Origin: Bizionia paragorgiae | GTDB lineage: Bacteria; Bacteroidota; Bacteroidia; Flavobacteriales; Flavobacteriaceae | Length of the DNA stretch: 64,000 nucleotides | Direction: 5' to 3' | Assembly (NCBI RefSeq): GCF_900107625.1 | Contig: NZ_FNQK01000005.1 | Location: forward strand, 1 to 64,000 | Shown here: positions 42,467-52,596 of the stretch, in pieces | Layout: every line of letters begins with the position of its first letter | Numbering within the stretch: position 1 is the stretch's first letter | Made by a program: the position numbers and the translations under genes | The notes under the pieces: generated by a model | Told to the model about the DNA's origin: nothing | The model's database searches: none | The model's input: the letters and a program-made list of their open reading frames with translations, nothing else

Positions 42467-45292
42467 TTAATACCAGCGGCGAGTAAATAACTTTAAAAGT
42501 GTGTTTGGGGATAGGGTGACTATAAAGCGAATGCTTTTATCGTATTCGGGTTTAGAAATTTCCCAACCTTTATTTGAGTATATCGGAAAGTAAAGTTCGA
42601 AATAATCTTCGACTAAATTTAAACGAATACCGGTGTCGTAAACAAACTCAGGACTCGTATTATGGTTTTTTACCAAGCCCACATCTCCATAAGCCATAAT
42701 ATAACGCCAAAGGGTGGTGCTGGTGTTCACAGTAGAAATCCACTGGTTTGCAAATGGGGTGTCTAGTTGCGATTTAAATCCTCCTTCGGCAATGATTAAT
42801 TGCTGACTTAATAATCCGGCCTCTTCGGTGCGACCTAAGTAATCATAATCAAATAGATAATCGGTAGGGCGGTCTAAAGCAAAACTAAAAAAATCTGTGT
42901 CTTGATAGGTGGAGTTATAGATAAAGGTTCCGAAATAGGCGCGTAAGTTATACTGACGGTTGTTTTCAGTAAGGGTTCTAAATTCTAAAGTGGTCGAAAA
43001 TTTCCCGAAGTTTTTAGCGAATTGAAGATCTGTATTCCAAGAACTGTAGTTTTTAAGGTTTGGGTTGACTTCGGTATAACTTGCATTAAAGACGCTATAC
43101 TTAGGTTCCCCTTCGGTTTTAAATTCTCCAGTAGCATCAATTTCTCGGTTGATATTTACATATCTAAAATCCAGATATTGTTTTTTGTTTTTACGTAAGT
43201 CGTCAGGATTTCGAAAACGAAAACTTACCGAGGGCGTAAATGAAGTGTACGATAGGTTAGGAGCGTAGTTATAGTATTCTCCACGAAGGGTGTACCCCGT
43301 AAAATAATGTTTGCTTCCTTCTTTTCTATCGGCATAACTTAAATAGGCACTACCAACTAATTGGTCGCTTTTAATTGCGTATTTCGGACTGAATTTATAA
43401 AGGAAATCTTTAGATAATACTGTTTTATTATAAAGCTTTAAACCCGGTGAAAATCCGTCGTAAAAGTTATAAGCGAATTCTGGCATAAAGAATATCTGAC
43501 TGTAATCGGGGTCTTCAATATCCTTAAATAATCGAAATTGAATGGGTTTATCCAGTAGTTTGTTAACCCGTTTCCAGTTATTTCGGGTGTTTACTTCTGG
43601 TATAGTTTTATTGTAATTAATAGCTAACCTATCGGCATCCGAATTAGGGATAGTAATCGTTTTTTTGTGTCTAAATCCGGGAATCCATTGTTGTGCAATA
43701 ACCGAATCGTTTTTTATAGTAAATAAAGACACTGGCATACTGTTGTTTTTACGATTATGCAAGGTGACAATTAACGAATCGCCATGTTTTTTTACATGGT
43801 TTATTTTAAAGTCAATTTTCTCGTTGGTACTGACGTAATCAGTATTAAACCAGTCAATATCTTTATCGGTATGTTCTTTTAAATAGGAAATAAATGTTTC
43901 GGACTTCGTTGGTTTTAGGGCTTTGTCTTTTAGGAACTGTTTAATTGCTATTTCACCTAAGGGACTATTGGTATAGTCGTCTAAATAACGTAATCCAGCA
44001 CCGGCTTTATATTTGTTGGCAATGTTTTCGTTAAACTTAAGTAGCGAATCCTTAGCCATTTTTAAGGGCTGATCTAAATGTGTTCTCGCCATATGAACAT
44101 ATCCCAAGTTATATTGGTCGTTAAATTTTAAATCGGCCGCATGGAACGCGCGTAGTCCCCAAATGTTACCAAGAGTACCGGTTAATTTAATCTCAGGATA
44201 GTGTGTGTCTATATATTTTATAAGTAAATACGTTTGAATAGCGTCTACCACCCACTGGTCTTCTCTAGGATTGATGAGTACTGTGTTCTCAAGAAAATTT
44301 CGCAATCCTGTTTTTAATAATTTGAGCTCGTATTGAAAAGTATCTGGAAAGGGGCGAATAAAACTTGGTAGTAGGTTTAAGCCGTAAATCGGATCTTTTT
44401 TATAGTCGATAGCGGTTAATAGTAATTTATTGTGAGGGTAAGGTCCTAAATGATCGGTTATATATTTTGCTACTTTGTCGGTTGCTAAAGCGACTCTAGT
44501 CGCCTCCAAACTCTCATCACCTATATTAGATTGTATGGTTAAAAAATCAGTTTGAACGGTTTGGTAGGTATTCTCCTTATTTAAAAACAGTCTAGAGTTA
44601 ATTCTATCATTACCCTGTAAAAGAGTTGTTTTTTTATTTCCACTAACTCTTGTTTCTACCGTGTTTAGCTCTGAAATAAGGGTGTAGTTTTGAGGATACG
44701 TAAAGTTAAGGGAAATATTAGATTTTGGTACATAAGCATCGTTTAAATCTTTATTGCTAAAGTAGTGCCATTCACCATCAAAAACTGCTGGTGTTATGTA
44801 CCAAAATCTTAAATTAAAATCATTAGTATCTGTAACGCCATACCTTGTGAATTTATCATGTGGTATTTGTAGCGTATACTTCAGGTTTAAATGATAAGAT
44901 TCCTGAGGTAAAAGCGCCTTGTTTAGTACGACGGCAATAATGTCAGGGTTCTTTTTTAGTCGGCTAAAAGTAACCGCATTATTTTGATCTGTTATTTCTG
45001 ATAAAACTGTAAACCCACGGTCTTCGTTTTTTGCAAAATGAAATGTATTTTTAAACTCTTCAGCGAATCGGGTAGCCAACGGTGTGTTCTTAGTCGAATA
45101 ACTATGGCTCCAATCGGTTAAATAAATGGTGTCTAACGTTTTTTTAGAATCATTTAAATACATGATATTTTGCGCGATGTGAATACTTTTTGTTTCAGCA
45201 TCCAAATCGGCATTAATAGTCATAGTATTCTGACTACTACTAGTAAAACTAAAAAAGAGACACACGAAAAGTGTCGTATAAAAATATTTCAA
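42467..45292 (-). CDS. M1-like pseudopeptidase fused to an outer-membrane barrel
   Basis: The 941-residue protein has a signal peptide (LFVCLFFSFTSSSQ). Residues about 20-520 follow the M1 aminopeptidase plan (YHLNLKYTLQIPHDKF, FWYITPAVFDGEWHYFSNK), but the zinc site is gone: where HExxH...WLNEGFATY is expected, the chain reads FLENTVLINPREDQWVVDAI followed by QTYLLIKYI. Residues about 600-941 are alternating beta strands (AYLSYADRKEG, YTLRGEYYNYAPNLSYTSF, FSTTLEFRTLT) ending in the aromatic C terminus LFTRRWY, typical of an outer-membrane beta-barrel. It is probably a surface or periplasmic binding/assembly protein anchored by its own barrel, not a peptidase. It is transcribed alone. Confidence 0.82.
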   Translation of the reverse strand: MKYFYTTLFVCLFFSFTSSSQNTMTINADLDAETKSIHIAQNIMYLNDSKKTLDTIYLTDWSHSYSTKNTPLATRFAEEFKNTFHFAKNEDRGFTVLSEITDQNNAVTFSRLKKNPDIIAVVLNKALLPQESYHLNLKYTLQIPHDKFTRYGVTDTNDFNLRFWYITPAVFDGEWHYFSNKDLNDAYVPKSNISLNFTYPQNYTLISELNTVETRVSGNKKTTLLQGNDRINSRLFLNKENTYQTVQTDFLTIQSNIGDESLEATRVALATDKVAKYITDHLGPYPHNKLLLTAIDYKKDPIYGLNLLPSFIRPFPDTFQYELKLLKTGLRNFLENTVLINPREDQWVVDAIQTYLLIKYIDTHYPEIKLTGTLGNIWGLRAFHAADLKFNDQYNLGYVHMARTHLDQPLKMAKDSLLKFNENIANKYKAGAGLRYLDDYTNSPLGEIAIKQFLKDKALKPTKSETFISYLKEHTDKDIDWFNTDYVSTNEKIDFKINHVKKHGDSLIVTLHNRKNNSMPVSLFTIKNDSVIAQQWIPGFRHKKTITIPNSDADRLAINYNKTIPEVNTRNNWKRVNKLLDKPIQFRLFKDIEDPDYSQIFFMPEFAYNFYDGFSPGLKLYNKTVLSKDFLYKFSPKYAIKSDQLVGSAYLSYADRKEGSKHYFTGYTLRGEYYNYAPNLSYTSFTPSVSFRFRNPDDLRKNKKQYLDFRYVNINREIDATGEFKTEGEPKYSVFNASYTEVNPNLKNYSSWNTDLQFAKNFGKFSTTLEFRTLTENNRQYNLRAYFGTFIYNSTYQDTDFFSFALDRPTDYLFDYDYLGRTEEAGLLSQQLIIAEGGFKSQLDTPFANQWISTVNTSTTLWRYIMAYGDVGLVKNHNTSPEFVYDTGIRLNLVEDYFELYFPIYSNKGWEISKPEYDKSIRFIVTLSPNTLLKLFTRRWY

Positions 45293-45353
45293 TGGGGTTT
45301 AACGCTTTTTGTAGTAATAACGATAAAATTAAGAGATTAACATAGCATTTTTA

Positions 45354-46043
45354 TTAAAAATTCGGACTCAAGCGGTATTCTTTATAGAATTCATCTAATA
45401 TAGTAACCACTTCATCTTCTGTATCTACCAAGTGTATTAAGTCTAAATCACCAGGACTTACATTGGTGAATTTTTCTAATACCGTATCTTTTATCCAATC
45501 TAATAATCCAGACCAAAAATCTTTACCTACTAGTATAATTGGGAATTTTTCAATTTTATTAGTTTGAATCAGCGTAATCGCTTCAAAAAGTTCGTCTAAA
45601 GTCCCAAAACCTCCAGGCATAACCACAAAGCCTTGTGAGTACTTAACGAACATAACTTTACGTACAAAAAAGTAATCGAAATCTAAGGATTTATCATTGT
45701 CTATATACGGATTATCATGTTGTTCGAAAGGGAGGTCGATATTTAAACCAACAGAGGTTCCGTTTGCTAAATGTGCTCCTTTATTTCCTGCTTCCATAAT
45801 TCCTGGTCCACCACCGGTGATAACGCCATATCCAGCTTCACAAATACGTCTTGCAATATTTTCTGCTAATTTGTAATATTTATGATCGGGTTGGGTTCTT
45901 GCCGATCCGAAAATAGATACACTTGGACCTATTTGACTCATTTTTTCAAATCCGTTAACAAACTCACCCATAATTTTAAATATGGCCCATGAATCGTTAG
46001 TTTTATTCTCATTCCAACCTTTGTGATGTTGTTCTTTTCTCAT
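45354..46043 (-). CDS. LOG-family nucleoside monophosphate phosphoribohydrolase
   Basis: The 229-residue protein is of the TIGR00730/LOG Rossmann family. It shows SIFGSARTQPDH, GYGVITGGGPGIMEAGNKGA and the signature MPGGFGTLDELFEAITLIQT with the catalytic Glu. LOG enzymes release free base from N6-substituted or ordinary AMP. The N-terminal extension of about 35 residues is normal for the larger bacterial group. No cytokinin-related gene is near, so a nucleotide-salvage role is more likely than hormone production. A perfect 18-bp palindrome (46126-46143) lies 83 bases ahead of its start. Confidence 0.9.
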   Translation of the reverse strand: MRKEQHHKGWNENKTNDSWAIFKIMGEFVNGFEKMSQIGPSVSIFGSARTQPDHKYYKLAENIARRICEAGYGVITGGGPGIMEAGNKGAHLANGTSVGLNIDLPFEQHDNPYIDNDKSLDFDYFFVRKVMFVKYSQGFVVMPGGFGTLDELFEAITLIQTNKIEKFPIILVGKDFWSGLLDWIKDTVLEKFTNVSPGDLDLIHLVDTEDEVVTILDEFYKEYRLSPNF

Positions 46044-46172
46044 TTATAATTTAATTTTTAATAGTTTTTTTACTGTTACGTTATTGACAAATTTAATAGA
46101 TTTTAAGACAATAATAGGAGTTTATGCTGTTTTTAAAAACAGCTTATAAATCTGTCATTTTATTGCCCAAAA

Positions 46173-46196
46173 AAAACGAGCCGATAGGCTCGTTTT
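46173..46196 (-). terminator. Terminator of the lmo0937-type gene
   Basis: Perfect stem AAAACGAGCC / GGCTCGTTTT with a GATA loop and a T run on the minus strand, 22 bases beyond the mini membrane protein stop. Confidence 0.88.
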
Positions 46197-46217
46197 ATAG
46201 GTGATTTATTTACTTTC

Positions 46218-46397
<180 letters not shown>

Positions 46398-46482
46398 TTA
46401 TAGTTAGTTGGTCTAATATACTAAACTTAATTACGTAGAAGTGTTAAAATTTTATGAAAAAATTAGAATATTTTAATTTAAC

Positions 46483-49317
46483 TTACAGATTTAGCTCTTT
46501 TTTTAAGAATTTAGCGGTATAGCTTTTCTTGTGTTTAGCTACGTGTTCGGGGGTACCATGGGTAATGACTTCGCCACCGCCTTTACCTCCCTCGTATCCG
46601 ATGTCGATAATATGGTCTACCGTTTTTATAACGTCTAGGTTGTGTTCGATTATAAGTACACTATTTCCTTTGTCTGCCAATTTATTTAGCACAATCATAA
46701 GTACTCTAATGTCCTCAAAATGAAGACCCGTTGTAGGTTCGTCTAAAATATAGAAGGTGTTACCGGTATCGCGTTTACTTAATTCGGTAGCGAGTTTAAT
46801 ACGTTGGGCCTCACCGCCAGATAAGGTGGTGCTTTGTTGTCCCAGAGTGATATATCCTAAACCGACATCTTGAATAGTTTTTAGTTTTCGGTGTATTTTT
46901 GGAATGTTTTCAAAAAAGTCAACCCCTTCATTAATGGTCATATTTAAGACATCGCTAATACTTTTTCCTTTATATCGGATTTCTAGGGTCTCGCGATTAA
47001 ATCGTTTACCTTGGCAGGTTTCGCATTCGACATAAACATCTGGTAGGAAATTCATCTCAATAACACGCAATCCGCCACCTTTACACGTTTCACAGCGCCC
47101 TCCAGCAACATTAAAACTAAAACGTCCTGGTTTATAGCCACGAATCATGGCTTCTGGGATTTTGGCAAACAAACTTCTTATTTCTCCAAATGTTCCGGTG
47201 TAAGTTGCAGGATTACTTCGAGGTGTTCTACCAATTGGCGATTGATTAATGTCGATGACTTTATCAATATGTTCTAAGCCTTTAATGCTTTTGTAGGGCA
47301 TGGGTTTCTTTACACCATTAAAGTAATAGGCGTTGAGAATAGGGTATAGGGTCTCGTTAATTAAAGTCGACTTACCGCTTCCAGACACTCCAGTAACACC
47401 AATCATTTTTCCTAAAGGAAATTTAACCGAAACATTTTTTAAGTTGTTTCCTGTACAGCCTTTTAATTCTATAAAATGGCCATTACCTTCACGGCGCTTT
47501 TTCGGTATTTCTATTTCTCGCGTGCCATTAAGGTATTCGGCGGTTAAGGTGTGTTCTTTTAATAATTCTTTAGGTGTGCCTTGGCTAATTATTTCACCTC
47601 CATATTTACCTGCTCGCGGTCCGATGTCGATAACGTGATCTGCTCGTTCTATCATGTCTTTATCGTGTTCAACAACAATCACCGAATTGCCAATGTCTCT
47701 TAAAGAAATTAGAGAGTTGATTAGTTTTTCATTGTCACGCTGGTGTAATCCAATACTCGGTTCGTCGAGGATATATAATACACCCACCAATTGAGAGCCA
47801 ATTTGGGTGGCTAATCGAATACGCTGGGCTTCGCCTCCCGATAGGGATTTTGAGCTGCGATTTAAGGATAAGTAATTTAAACCAACATCTAATAAAAACT
47901 GAAGCCTTGCTTTTATTTCCTTTATAATTTCTTCTCCAATTTTAAGTTGTTTATCGGTAAGATGAGTGCTTAAAGTGTTAAACCACTCCGACAGGTCAAC
48001 AATGTCTTTGTTGGCTAACTGCGCAATATTTTCTCCGTTGATTTTAAAGTATAATGATTCTTTACGTAAGCGTGTACCTTCGCAAACCGGACATTCCACT
48101 TTGTCCATGTATTCCTTAGCCCATCGTTTTAGAGATTTTGAATCGGCATTTTCGTACTGACTTTCGATAAAATTTGCAATACCTTCAAAGTCTATTTTAT
48201 ACTCTCTAGTAATGCCAAGCGTTTTACTGTCTACAGTGAATTTCTCATTACCACCATATAAAATAACTTGTTTAGCTTCTTCAGGAATAGATTTGTAAGG
48301 ATCTGTTAACTTAAAATTATAGCGTTGTGCAATAATTTCAAGTTGTTTGAATATCCAACTTTTCTTTTCTGGTCCTTGAGGTGCTAAAGCACCATTTTTT
48401 ATCGATAAGCTATCGTCTGGGACAATTTTACTTTCATTAACCTGATAGAGATCACCAATACCGTTACAGTTACTACAAGCGCCTTTAGGTGAATTGAATG
48501 AGAAGTTATTAGGTTCTGGATTAGGATAAGAAATCCCTGAGCTAGGACACATAAGATTACGACTAAAATAGCGTGCTTCTTGGGTATCTTGGTCGATTAC
48601 TAGTAGCACATCATCACCGTGATACATGGCTGTATTAATACTCTCACTTAGGCGTTTGTCATTTTCGGTACTGTCATCGATTTTAAGTCTGTCGATAACG
48701 ATTTCAATATCGTGATTTTTATAACGGTCTAGTTTCATTCCTTTTTTAAGGTCGACAATCTCACCGTCGGTTCTTACCTTAACAAAACCTTGTTTCGCAA
48801 TTTGCTCGAAAAGTTCACGATAATGCCCTTTACGAGAACGTACTACAGGTGCTAGAATATTAATGCGTTTACCATTAAAATCACTTATAATTAAGTCTTT
48901 AATTTGTTCATCATTATAGCTTACCATTTTATCGCCGGTATTAAAACTATAAGCATCGCTAGCACGCGCATATAGCAAGCGTAGAAAATCATAGATTTCG
49001 GTAATCGTTCCTACGGTAGAGCGCGGTGACTTGCTAGTCGTTTTTTGCTCGATAGCAATAACAGGCGAGAGTCCGTCAATTTTATCGACATCCGGACGTT
49101 CTAGTCCGCCAAGAAACTGTCTAGCATAAGCTGAAAAGGTTTCAATATAACGTCGTTGTCCTTCGGCATAAATCGTATCAAAAGCTAATGATGATTTCCC
49201 ACTTCCCGATAAACCTGTAATAACAACAAGTTTTTCTCTTGGAATAGTAACATCTATATTTTTTAGATTGTGAACTCTGGCACCTTGTACCTCAATATTT
49301 TCTTCAAAATTGGTCAT
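46483..49317 (-). CDS. uvrA: Excinuclease ABC subunit A
   Basis: The 944-residue DNA-damage recognition ATPase starts nucleotide excision repair with UvrB. Two ABC modules are complete: Walker [15 protein letters not shown] and [14 protein letters not shown], signatures [19 protein letters not shown] and [15 protein letters not shown], and Walker [13 protein letters not shown] and [13 protein letters not shown]. Both zinc fingers are visible ([11 protein letters not shown] region and [19 protein letters not shown] with [10 protein letters not shown]), as is the UvrB-binding region ([15 protein letters not shown]). Length is normal. uvrB is not in the window. Confidence 0.98.
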   Translation of the reverse strand: MTNFEENIEVQGARVHNLKNIDVTIPREKLVVITGLSGSGKSSLAFDTIYAEGQRRYIETFSAYARQFLGGLERPDVDKIDGLSPVIAIEQKTTSKSPRSTVGTITEIYDFLRLLYARASDAYSFNTGDKMVSYNDEQIKDLIISDFNGKRINILAPVVRSRKGHYRELFEQIAKQGFVKVRTDGEIVDLKKGMKLDRYKNHDIEIVIDRLKIDDSTENDKRLSESINTAMYHGDDVLLVIDQDTQEARYFSRNLMCPSSGISYPNPEPNNFSFNSPKGACSNCNGIGDLYQVNESKIVPDDSLSIKNGALAPQGPEKKSWIFKQLEIIAQRYNFKLTDPYKSIPEEAKQVILYGGNEKFTVDSKTLGITREYKIDFEGIANFIESQYENADSKSLKRWAKEYMDKVECPVCEGTRLRKESLYFKINGENIAQLANKDIVDLSEWFNTLSTHLTDKQLKIGEEIIKEIKARLQFLLDVGLNYLSLNRSSKSLSGGEAQRIRLATQIGSQLVGVLYILDEPSIGLHQRDNEKLINSLISLRDIGNSVIVVEHDKDMIERADHVIDIGPRAGKYGGEIISQGTPKELLKEHTLTAEYLNGTREIEIPKKRREGNGHFIELKGCTGNNLKNVSVKFPLGKMIGVTGVSGSGKSTLINETLYPILNAYYFNGVKKPMPYKSIKGLEHIDKVIDINQSPIGRTPRSNPATYTGTFGEIRSLFAKIPEAMIRGYKPGRFSFNVAGGRCETCKGGGLRVIEMNFLPDVYVECETCQGKRFNRETLEIRYKGKSISDVLNMTINEGVDFFENIPKIHRKLKTIQDVGLGYITLGQQSTTLSGGEAQRIKLATELSKRDTGNTFYILDEPTTGLHFEDIRVLMIVLNKLADKGNSVLIIEHNLDVIKTVDHIIDIGYEGGKGGGEVITHGTPEHVAKHKKSYTAKFLKKELNL

Positions 49318-49352
49318 AAAAAAGCTGTTTAGCCTTAAGTTTTAGCAAGATG

Positions 49353-49360
49353 CAAAGGTA
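49353..49360 (-). promoter_or_regulatory. -7 box TACCTTTG for uvrA
   Basis: Minus-strand TACCTTTG matches TAnnTTTG and lies 35 bases before the uvrA ATG. No LexA-like palindrome was recognised nearby. Confidence 0.5.
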
Positions 49361-49422
49361 CGATTTTTACCAATGCTTTTAAAATGGAATGCTTTAGTGT
49401 TTTCTTAATGGGTACGGACTCG

Positions 49423-50145
49423 CTACAGGGCGTCTTCGGGGTTTGTGTTAATATTTTCAATTTCAATACCAAGAACTAAAAGTTTGTGAAAAGTTGGTAA
49501 TTGTGCCCCTGTGTCTGTCGTTGTCCAATCATTCCAAGTGGCTTTTAAACCGTCAATAGGTAAAATGTCTACCCACATCTGAAAGTGTGTGGGTTTGCCA
49601 GTGTCGTCAAAATGCCATAAATAAGAATCTCCAGGTGTTGTCCCTCCAGAATTATAGGTTACTAATAATGCTTTTTTCTCTTTGTCCAATGTAACCACGC
49701 GACGCGTAACCCCAGGGTCGAATACCTTGTAGGGTGCGACTAGCCAGAAAGAATCGTTATTAAAATAGTTTGTTGCTTGTTCTACTAGGGCTTGTTTATC
49801 GTCTCCTTCAATTTTAATATTATTTTTATAAACTTCGGTGTTGGACGAGGAGTCTAAATCTAAAATAACTTTATTATTCTTCCAGTAGACCTCACACTTG
49901 TTTTGAGCTTTATACCACTTGTAATGGTGGCGTTTTTTAAAGGTCCACTCGATATAATCCGTATTTTTGTAAGCTTCAAAATTCAAGGCTTCTAGCATAC
50001 GGTTAGCCAAAACATCAGCTTGAGGACTTTCTATGCCTTGTGGTAGTTTTTCGTTGTATTTAAAATATACAAATCCAAAAAGTAGGAGTGTTGGTAGTGT
50101 GAAAAATATAAGGACTCCGAGAACAATTTTTAAAATTTTTTTCAT
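49423..50145 (-). CDS. Membrane-anchored protein of unknown function
   Basis: The 240-residue protein has one N-terminal membrane helix (IVLGVLIFFTLPTLLLFGFVYF) and a periplasmic domain that starts with LANRMLEALNFEAYKNTDYI and is beta-rich (YIEWTFKKRHHYKWY, KCEVYWKNNKVILDLD, FWLVAPYKVFDPG, YLWHFDDTGKPTHFQMWV). This looks like a LolA-like or lipid-binding beta half-barrel, but the resemblance is only in pattern. No catalytic motif is visible. It is in line with the GGT gene (79-base gap). Confidence 0.68.
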   Translation of the reverse strand: MKKILKIVLGVLIFFTLPTLLLFGFVYFKYNEKLPQGIESPQADVLANRMLEALNFEAYKNTDYIEWTFKKRHHYKWYKAQNKCEVYWKNNKVILDLDSSSNTEVYKNNIKIEGDDKQALVEQATNYFNNDSFWLVAPYKVFDPGVTRRVVTLDKEKKALLVTYNSGGTTPGDSYLWHFDDTGKPTHFQMWVDILPIDGLKATWNDWTTTDTGAQLPTFHKLLVLGIEIENINTNPEDAL

Positions 50146-50224
50146 GAGATGTTGTGTGATGTATACAATGTTTTTTTTAGGTGTTATGGACGATTAGTTT
50201 AAAGTTGGTAGTCGCTAATTAAAA

Positions 50225-51934
50225 TTAAAATCCCACGGCAGTATCGTCACCGCGTTTATCTGCGCCTCCTTCTAGTGTACCGTTATCTAAGACTAAAACG
50301 CCATCGACTTTACCGATTACGGGCGTTCGTTTTTCGTTAATCGTATAGCCTTTTTGTTCTAGTTTTTTAATGGTTTCAAGAGGGAAACTGTTTGGTTCCA
50401 TACGTATTTCATCGGGTAGCCATTGGTGGTGAAAACGCGGTGCGTTAACAGCGTCTTGCATGGTCATATTATATTCATGTACATTTAAAATGGTTTGCAA
50501 TACCGAGGTTATAATTGTAGAACCACCGGGTGTACCTAAGCTCATATATAATTTTCCATCTTTTTCTACTATGGTAGGCGTCATGGTGCTGAGCATTCTT
50601 TTTTCTGGTAAAATCGCATTCGCTTCAGCGCCTATAAGTCCGTAAATATTAGGCACTCCTGGCTTGCTAGAAAAGTCATCCATTTCATTATTTAAAAAGA
50701 AACCGAGTTCACTACAATACAATTTTGAGCCATAGCCTGAGTTTAGAGTGGTGGTAACTGCTATGGCATTTCCAAACTGATCGACAATCGAGTAGTGTGT
50801 GGTTTCATCACTTTCTATAATATCTACTTTCCCATGAGACACCTCTGAAGAAGGGGTAGCTTTATCAAACGAAAACGATGCCATACGGTCTTTTAGGTAA
50901 TCAGTACTTATTAATTGGTCTTGTGGAACGGTAACAAAATCAGGGTCCCCTAAATAAAAACTACGATCGGCATAAGCGCGTCGCTCGGCTTCAGCAATAA
51001 GCTGAATTGCTGCTACCGAATTGTGTCCCATGGTATCCAAATCAAAAGGCTCAATGGATTTTAAGATTTGTGCAAGCGCAATTCCTCCGCTAGAGGGAGG
51101 GGACATCGATATGATACGTAGGTTGTCGTAATTAAAAGTTATAGGAGTACGCCACTGAGCTTCATAATTAGCGAGGTCTTCTTTAGTAATAATACCCCCA
51201 TTATCTTTTAGGAATTGCACTAAAGTTTCAGCGACCTTACCTTTGTAAAACGCATCACGACCCTGGTGCATTATGTTTTCTAGCGTTCGAGCTAAATTCG
51301 GATAGCTAATCGTATCGTTGGTTTTCCAGGGTAGCGCTAAGTGGATTGTATCGGTATTTGTTTTTAAAAAATCGCTGCGTTTTTCGTTTAACCGCGCTTC
51401 CTGTTTTTCGGTTACAACAACACCTCTTTTTGCTAATGCGATTACAGGTGTTAGGATGGTTTTTATTGGGAGTGTTCCAAATTTTTGGTGTGCAGCAAAC
51501 ACGCCAGCAATGGTACCGGGAACGCCAACGGCTAAAGCACCTTGCGTGCTTAATTCAGGGATCACCTCACCGTTTTCGTCTAAATACATATCGGTGGTAG
51601 CAGCCATAGGTGCTTTTTCTCTATAATCTAAGGCGCCAATATCCCCATTGTTTAGTCGGTACACCATAAATCCACCGCCACCAATATTACCAGCATAAGG
51701 GTAAGAGACTGCTAAGGCTAGTTCGGTCGCCATCATAGCATCGAAAGCATTCCCACCTTGTTCTAAAATAAGTTTCCCTATTTCTGAAGCTTCGACTCTT
51801 GCGGATACGACCATGGCCTGTTTACCAATAACACCCCGTGTGTGCGTAATGTTTTTGGAGCTGGCCTTTTCGGAAGTTGGTTTGCAAGACCAAATGAGTA
51901 GTAAGATTAATAAAAAAGGGTATATTTTTTTCAT
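50225..51934 (-). CDS. ggt: Gamma-glutamyltransferase lipoprotein
   Basis: The 569-residue enzyme splits glutathione and gamma-glutamyl compounds. A lipoprotein signal (PFLLILLLIWSCKPT) anchors it in the envelope. The Ntn-hydrolase precursor pattern is clear: AMVVSARVEASEIGKLILEQ, GGGFMVYR, PPSSGGIALAQIL, and the autocleavage site with nucleophile Thr in SDETTHYSIVDQFGNA, then NNEMDDFS and MTPTIVEKDGKLYMSLGTPG. Length is normal. Its ATG overlaps the stop of the ACP phosphodiesterase gene by 4 bases (coupled). Confidence 0.94.
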   Translation of the reverse strand: MKKIYPFLLILLLIWSCKPTSEKASSKNITHTRGVIGKQAMVVSARVEASEIGKLILEQGGNAFDAMMATELALAVSYPYAGNIGGGGFMVYRLNNGDIGALDYREKAPMAATTDMYLDENGEVIPELSTQGALAVGVPGTIAGVFAAHQKFGTLPIKTILTPVIALAKRGVVVTEKQEARLNEKRSDFLKTNTDTIHLALPWKTNDTISYPNLARTLENIMHQGRDAFYKGKVAETLVQFLKDNGGIITKEDLANYEAQWRTPITFNYDNLRIISMSPPSSGGIALAQILKSIEPFDLDTMGHNSVAAIQLIAEAERRAYADRSFYLGDPDFVTVPQDQLISTDYLKDRMASFSFDKATPSSEVSHGKVDIIESDETTHYSIVDQFGNAIAVTTTLNSGYGSKLYCSELGFFLNNEMDDFSSKPGVPNIYGLIGAEANAILPEKRMLSTMTPTIVEKDGKLYMSLGTPGGSTIITSVLQTILNVHEYNMTMQDAVNAPRFHHQWLPDEIRMEPNSFPLETIKKLEQKGYTINEKRTPVIGKVDGVLVLDNGTLEGGADKRGDDTAVGF

Positions 51935-52521
51935 TCTTGTATTAGCTTTAATTGTTCTTTTGAAAATAGGATTAAATCCTCAAAAAAGGAAGTGAATTCA
52001 GCTTCAAATTCATCATAATACTCAATAAGGTCATGAACAGCCAAATTCATTTGTGCTTTGTTCTTTGTGCGCCTATTCATCCCTTCTAAGGTTTGCGAGA
52101 TCCCTTCAATAGTAGCGTAATTTAAAATCCAGTTATCAGCTATCATATACGGCATCATATTAGTGATTCGCTTGGGGAGAATGTCGTAGTTATTCTGTAG
52201 TAATTTATAAAAATTAGCGACGTATTCATTAAGAGGCACGTTGGAATAACGCGACCAGTTTTTAGCTAGAAAATGGTCGTAAAGTATATCGACAATAATG
52301 CCAGAATAATGTCCGTATTTTTTATGAAGCTTTTTGGTACTTAGTCTTACCGTGGGATGGGCATCGGTAAAGGTGTCGATTTGGCGGTGCAATAAAATAC
52401 CTGTTTTTATATCAGTGGGATAGTCAAGATATTTTTTACCGCGAATACCATCGGCTATAAAATTACCTATAATGACACCCTCATTATCACCAGAGAGGTA
52501 AATGTGTGCGAGAAAATTCAT
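51931..52521 (-). CDS. acpH: Acyl-carrier-protein phosphodiesterase (AcpH type)
   Basis: The 196-residue HD-type hydrolase removes the phosphopantetheine arm from ACP. The signature MNFLAHIYLSGDNEGVIIGN, then FIADGIRGK, LHRQIDTFTDAHP and SGIIVDILYDHFLAKNWS includes the metal ligands His and Asp of the AcpH family. Length matches E. coli AcpH. There is no signal peptide. It overlaps the downstream GGT gene by 4 bases and is divergent from glmM. Confidence 0.9.
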   Translation of the reverse strand: MNFLAHIYLSGDNEGVIIGNFIADGIRGKKYLDYPTDIKTGILLHRQIDTFTDAHPTVRLSTKKLHKKYGHYSGIIVDILYDHFLAKNWSRYSNVPLNEYVANFYKLLQNNYDILPKRITNMMPYMIADNWILNYATIEGISQTLEGMNRRTKNKAQMNLAVHDLIEYYDEFEAEFTSFFEDLILFSKEQLKLIQE

Positions 52522-52568
52522 TGTGTGAAATTACGAATTAGGAGGCGAGTAAAACAAGTTTGAAATGT

Positions 52569-52576
52569 TATATTTG
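52569..52576 (+). promoter_or_regulatory. -7 box TATATTTG for glmM
   Basis: An exact TAnnTTTG match lies 20 bases before the glmM ATG, giving a leader of about 16 bases. A TTTG at 52559-52562 is too close to be its -33 element. Confidence 0.5.
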
Positions 52577-52596
52577 TAATAAAATTAATAAACTTT

